From: an uncultured Porphyromonas sp.
GTDB lineage: Bacteria > Bacteroidota > Bacteroidia > Bacteroidales > Porphyromonadaceae
DNA: 7,864 nucleotides
Direction: 5' to 3'
Assembly: GCF_934359325.1 (NCBI RefSeq)
Contig: NZ_CAKRLH010000074.1
Coordinates: forward strand, 1-7,864
Shown here: in pieces, positions 6,246-7,864 of the stretch
How the letters are laid out: every line of letters begins with the position of its first letter
Position numbering within the stretch: the first letter of the stretch is position 1
Program-made: the position numbers and the translations under genes
The notes under the pieces: generated by a model
What the model was told of the DNA's origin: nothing
What the model saw: the letters and a program-made list of their open reading frames with translations, nothing else
Database searches by the model: none

Positions 6246-7255
6246 GTAAGGAGATCACGATAGAGCTGCGCGACCTCGCCATCGGCTACCCGCACAGGGT
6301 GGTCGCCGAGGGGCTCTCCGCCACCGTCTACTCCGGTGAGCTCACCTGCCTCATCGGGTCCAATGGTGTGGGCAAGTCGACCCTCCTCCGCACGATTGCC
6401 GCCTTCCAGCCCAAGCTCGGCGGCTCCATCCTCGTCCGCGGGGGCGAGATAGACAGCTACAAGAGCCGGGAGCTGGCGCAGCTCATCAGCGTCGTGCTGA
6501 CGGAGCGGATAGAGGTGGGGCACATGACCGTGCTCGACCTCGTCTCCCTCGGGCGCAGCCTCTACACCGGATTTTGGGGAAAGGTGGATGCCGCCAATGA
6601 GCGGAAAGCCCTTGACGCCCTCCGTCTCGTGGGTATGGAGCGCTTCGCTCCCCGCGACATCGGGACGCTCAGCGACGGAGAGCGACAGAAGGTGATGATC
6701 GCCAAGGCACTCGCCCAGGAGACCCCGATCATCCTCCTCGATGAGCCCACCTCCTTCCTCGACTTCCCCTCCAAGGTGGACATGATGCAGCTCCTCCACC
6801 GGCTCTCCCGAGAGACGCACAAGACCATCTTCCTCTCCATCCACGACCTCGAGATGGCACTCCAGATCGCAGACAAGATCTGGCTCCTCGATGATGAGAA
6901 ACGGCTACACATCGGCACCCCGGAGGATCTCTCCCTCGACGGGACACTGAGTGACTTCTTTGAGCGACGGGATATCGTCTTCGACCGGCTCAGAGGGCTC
7001 TTCCGCATTGAGAATCCCCACACCCGAACCATCCGTATCAGTGCTCCCACACACCGGCTCCTCCCGCTCTACCATATGGTCGCGAAGGCACTGAGGCGCA
7101 ATGCCATCCTCGCCACAGCTGAGGCGGAGAGTGCCGATGCGATCGAGCTCTCCGATGAGGGGATGCTCCTCAGGACCGCCGATGGGCAGTGCCTTCGCCC
7201 CACCACGATAGAGGAACTCCTCGACCTACTAACTAGCGACGAGCACCATGGGTAA
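6242..7255 (+). CDS. ABC importer ATP-binding protein (FecE/BtuD-like) with C-terminal extension
   Basis: A 337-residue cytoplasmic ATPase that powers the permease. Walker A is GSNGVGKST (39-47), the ABC signature is LSDGERQK (143-150), Walker B is IILLDEPT (163-170) with catalytic Glu168, the D-loop is SFLDFP (171-176), and the switch histidine is His201 in LSIHD. At the usual Q-loop position (ISVVLTER, 82-89) a threonine, Thr87, stands where most family members have glutamine; the adjoining MTVLDLVSLGRSLYTGFWG (95-113) is intact family sequence, so this is not a frameshift. Typical FecE-type ATPases are about 250-270 residues; here about 85 more residues follow (250-337), containing RGLFRIENP (251-259) and ending in TTIEELLDLL (321-330). 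This tail may form a small regulatory domain; I do not recognise it. The start overlaps the permease stop and the end overlaps cbiJ by 8 nt. Confidence 0.94.
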   Translation: MSKEITIELRDLAIGYPHRVVAEGLSATVYSGELTCLIGSNGVGKSTLLRTIAAFQPKLGGSILVRGGEIDSYKSRELAQLISVVLTERIEVGHMTVLDLVSLGRSLYTGFWGKVDAANERKALDALRLVGMERFAPRDIGTLSDGERQKVMIAKALAQETPIILLDEPTSFLDFPSKVDMMQLLHRLSRETHKTIFLSIHDLEMALQIADKIWLLDDEKRLHIGTPEDLSLDGTLSDFFERRDIVFDRLRGLFRIENPHTRTIRISAPTHRLLPLYHMVAKALRRNAILATAEAESADAIELSDEGMLLRTADGQCLRPTTIEELLDLLTSDEHHG

Positions 7256-7864
7256 GATCCTCATCATCGGCGGAACTACCGAGGGCAGGGCTGCGGTAGA
7301 GGTGTGCGAGGAGGCGGGCAAGCCCTTCCTCTACTCCACCCTCGGCACCTCGCAGGAGATCGCCCTCCATCACGGCACCCGGCTGGAGGGTCCCTTGGAT
7401 GCCGATGCGATGACAGCACTCTGCCGGCGGGAGGAGGTGAGTGTCCTCGTCGATGCGGCTCACCCCTTTGCCACCATCGTTCACCGGAATGTCGCCAAGG
7501 CTGCAAGCGAAGTGGCCCTGCCGACGATTCGGTATGAGCGAGCCTTCCCTCCGCTCCCCGAGGGGGCTCTCTCCGTCAGCTCCTTCCCCGAGGCGATGAG
7601 GGAGCTGGAGCGGCTCAGCCCCCGCCGACTCCTTGCCCTCACCGGGGTCAAGAGTATCGCCGCCATGGGGGACTACCCGCTGCGGCACGAGGTCTGGCTG
7701 AGGGTGATGCCAATACCCGAGACGGAGCGGATCATCAGCGAGAGCGACTTCCCCCGCAACCACCTTATCTACTACGATCGGGCGCAGGACGACCGGGCGC
7801 TCATGGAGCGACTGCGCCCCGACCTGCTCCTCCTCAAGGAGAGTGGCGAGAGCAGCGGCTTTGA
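7248..7864 (+). CDS. cbiJ: Cobalt-precorrin-6A reductase CbiJ/CobK, N-terminal part (3' end outside window)
   Basis: The enzyme reduces cobalt-precorrin-6A to 6B using a nicotinamide cofactor. Translating from ATG 7248 gives 205 complete codons with no stop, then the frame leaves the window. Family marks are the N-terminal nucleotide loop GGTTEGR (8-14), VDAAHPFATIVHRN (68-81; most members have DATHPFA), ALPTIRYERAF (90-100), ALTGVKSI (130-137) and LLLLKESGESSGF (193-205), matching the late KxSGGxGG region. Single-domain members are about 250 residues, so some 40-60 residues of this domain are missing. In several Bacteroidota this reductase is joined to CbiD, and that may be so here, but nothing past the edge can be seen. 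The TGA at 7862-7864 is out of frame and is not its stop. The start lies inside the last 8 nt of the ATPase gene, which implies coupled translation; no Shine-Dalgarno is evident. Confidence 0.93.
   Translation, partial: MGKILIIGGTTEGRAAVEVCEEAGKPFLYSTLGTSQEIALHHGTRLEGPLDADAMTALCRREEVSVLVDAAHPFATIVHRNVAKAASEVALPTIRYERAFPPLPEGALSVSSFPEAMRELERLSPRRLLALTGVKSIAAMGDYPLRHEVWLRVMPIPETERIISESDFPRNHLIYYDRAQDDRALMERLRPDLLLLKESGESSGF

Larger units (their letters stand above)
1..7864 (+). other. Single polycistronic cobalamin synthesis and transport unit
   Basis: All eight genes face the same way. The junctions are: 4-nt ATGA overlaps at 360-363, 1541-1544, 3361-3364, 4050-4053 and 6242-6245; a 6-nt gap at 5199-5204; and an 8-nt overlap at 7248-7255. 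No room remains for an internal promoter or terminator between genes, and I saw no hairpin plus T-run inside them. Most starts lack a good Shine-Dalgarno, which suits Bacteroidota and suggests that ribosomes re-initiate at the overlaps. Any cobalamin riboswitch controlling the unit would lie upstream of position 1. Confidence 0.85.

Noticed and set aside
5993..6844. 283-codon minus-strand frame across the permease/ATPase junction
   Set aside because: It crosses two well-supported sense genes and has a biased shadow composition, with Gly/Glu/His-rich stretches and no motifs.
4050..7255. Naming the transporter btuFCD or ihtCDE
   Set aside because: Family membership is clear but ligand specificity is not readable from sequence, so no gene symbol was given.
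7862..7864. TGA at the very end as the stop of cbiJ
   Set aside because: The cbiJ frame reads TTT at 7860-7862 and GA- at 7863, so this TGA is out of frame; the gene continues past the window.
1..7864. Cobalamin riboswitch, promoter, terminator, tRNA/rRNA or CRISPR within the window
   Set aside because: Coding sequence fills the window on one strand with at most 6 nt between genes; I found no B12-box-like element outside coding sequence, no hairpin plus T-run, and no regular spaced repeats.

Overview
The window is one tightly packed, single-strand (+) operon segment of the anaerobic (early cobalt insertion) cobalamin pathway, with a complete FecCD-family ABC importer set inside it. The order is: cbiC 3' end, cbiE-cbiT fusion, cbiG-cbiF fusion, cbiL, substrate-binding lipoprotein, permease, ATPase, cbiJ (cobK) 5' part. 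Both end genes run off the window. No intergenic stretch is longer than 6 nt. Five of the seven junctions are 4-nt ATGA stop/start overlaps, one is an 8-nt overlap and one is a 6-nt gap, so the genes are almost certainly co-transcribed and translationally coupled. No promoter, riboswitch, terminator, RNA gene, mobile element or CRISPR array is visible; control signals should lie outside the window.

The organism is most likely an anaerobic Bacteroidota of GC-rich composition, perhaps Porphyromonas-like. The reasons are the CbiG-CbiF and CbiE-CbiT fusions, the family features of the three transporter proteins, and starts that mostly lack a convincing Shine-Dalgarno sequence. This is inference from protein and gene-order character, not from a database search.

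How the genes work together: CbiL methylates cobalt-precorrin-2 at C20. The CbiF part methylates C11 of cobalt-precorrin-4, and the CbiG part opens the lactone and releases acetaldehyde. CbiJ reduces cobalt-precorrin-6A. CbiE-CbiT methylates C5 and C15 with decarboxylation, and CbiC moves the C11 methyl to C12 to give cobyrinate. CbiH (ring contraction) and CbiD (C1 methylation) are not in the window. The embedded binding protein, permease and ATPase (4050-7255) probably import a metal chelate or corrinoid linked to this pathway. The sequence does not tell cobalt, corrinoid, heme and siderophore apart.

The window is mostly a recognisable pathway locus, not an unknown system. The points worth a second look are the transporter placed between cbiL and cbiJ, the ATPase that lacks the usual Q-loop glutamine and has a C-terminal extension of about 85 residues, and several changed glycine or proline positions in the SAM-binding motifs of CbiE, CbiT and CbiL.
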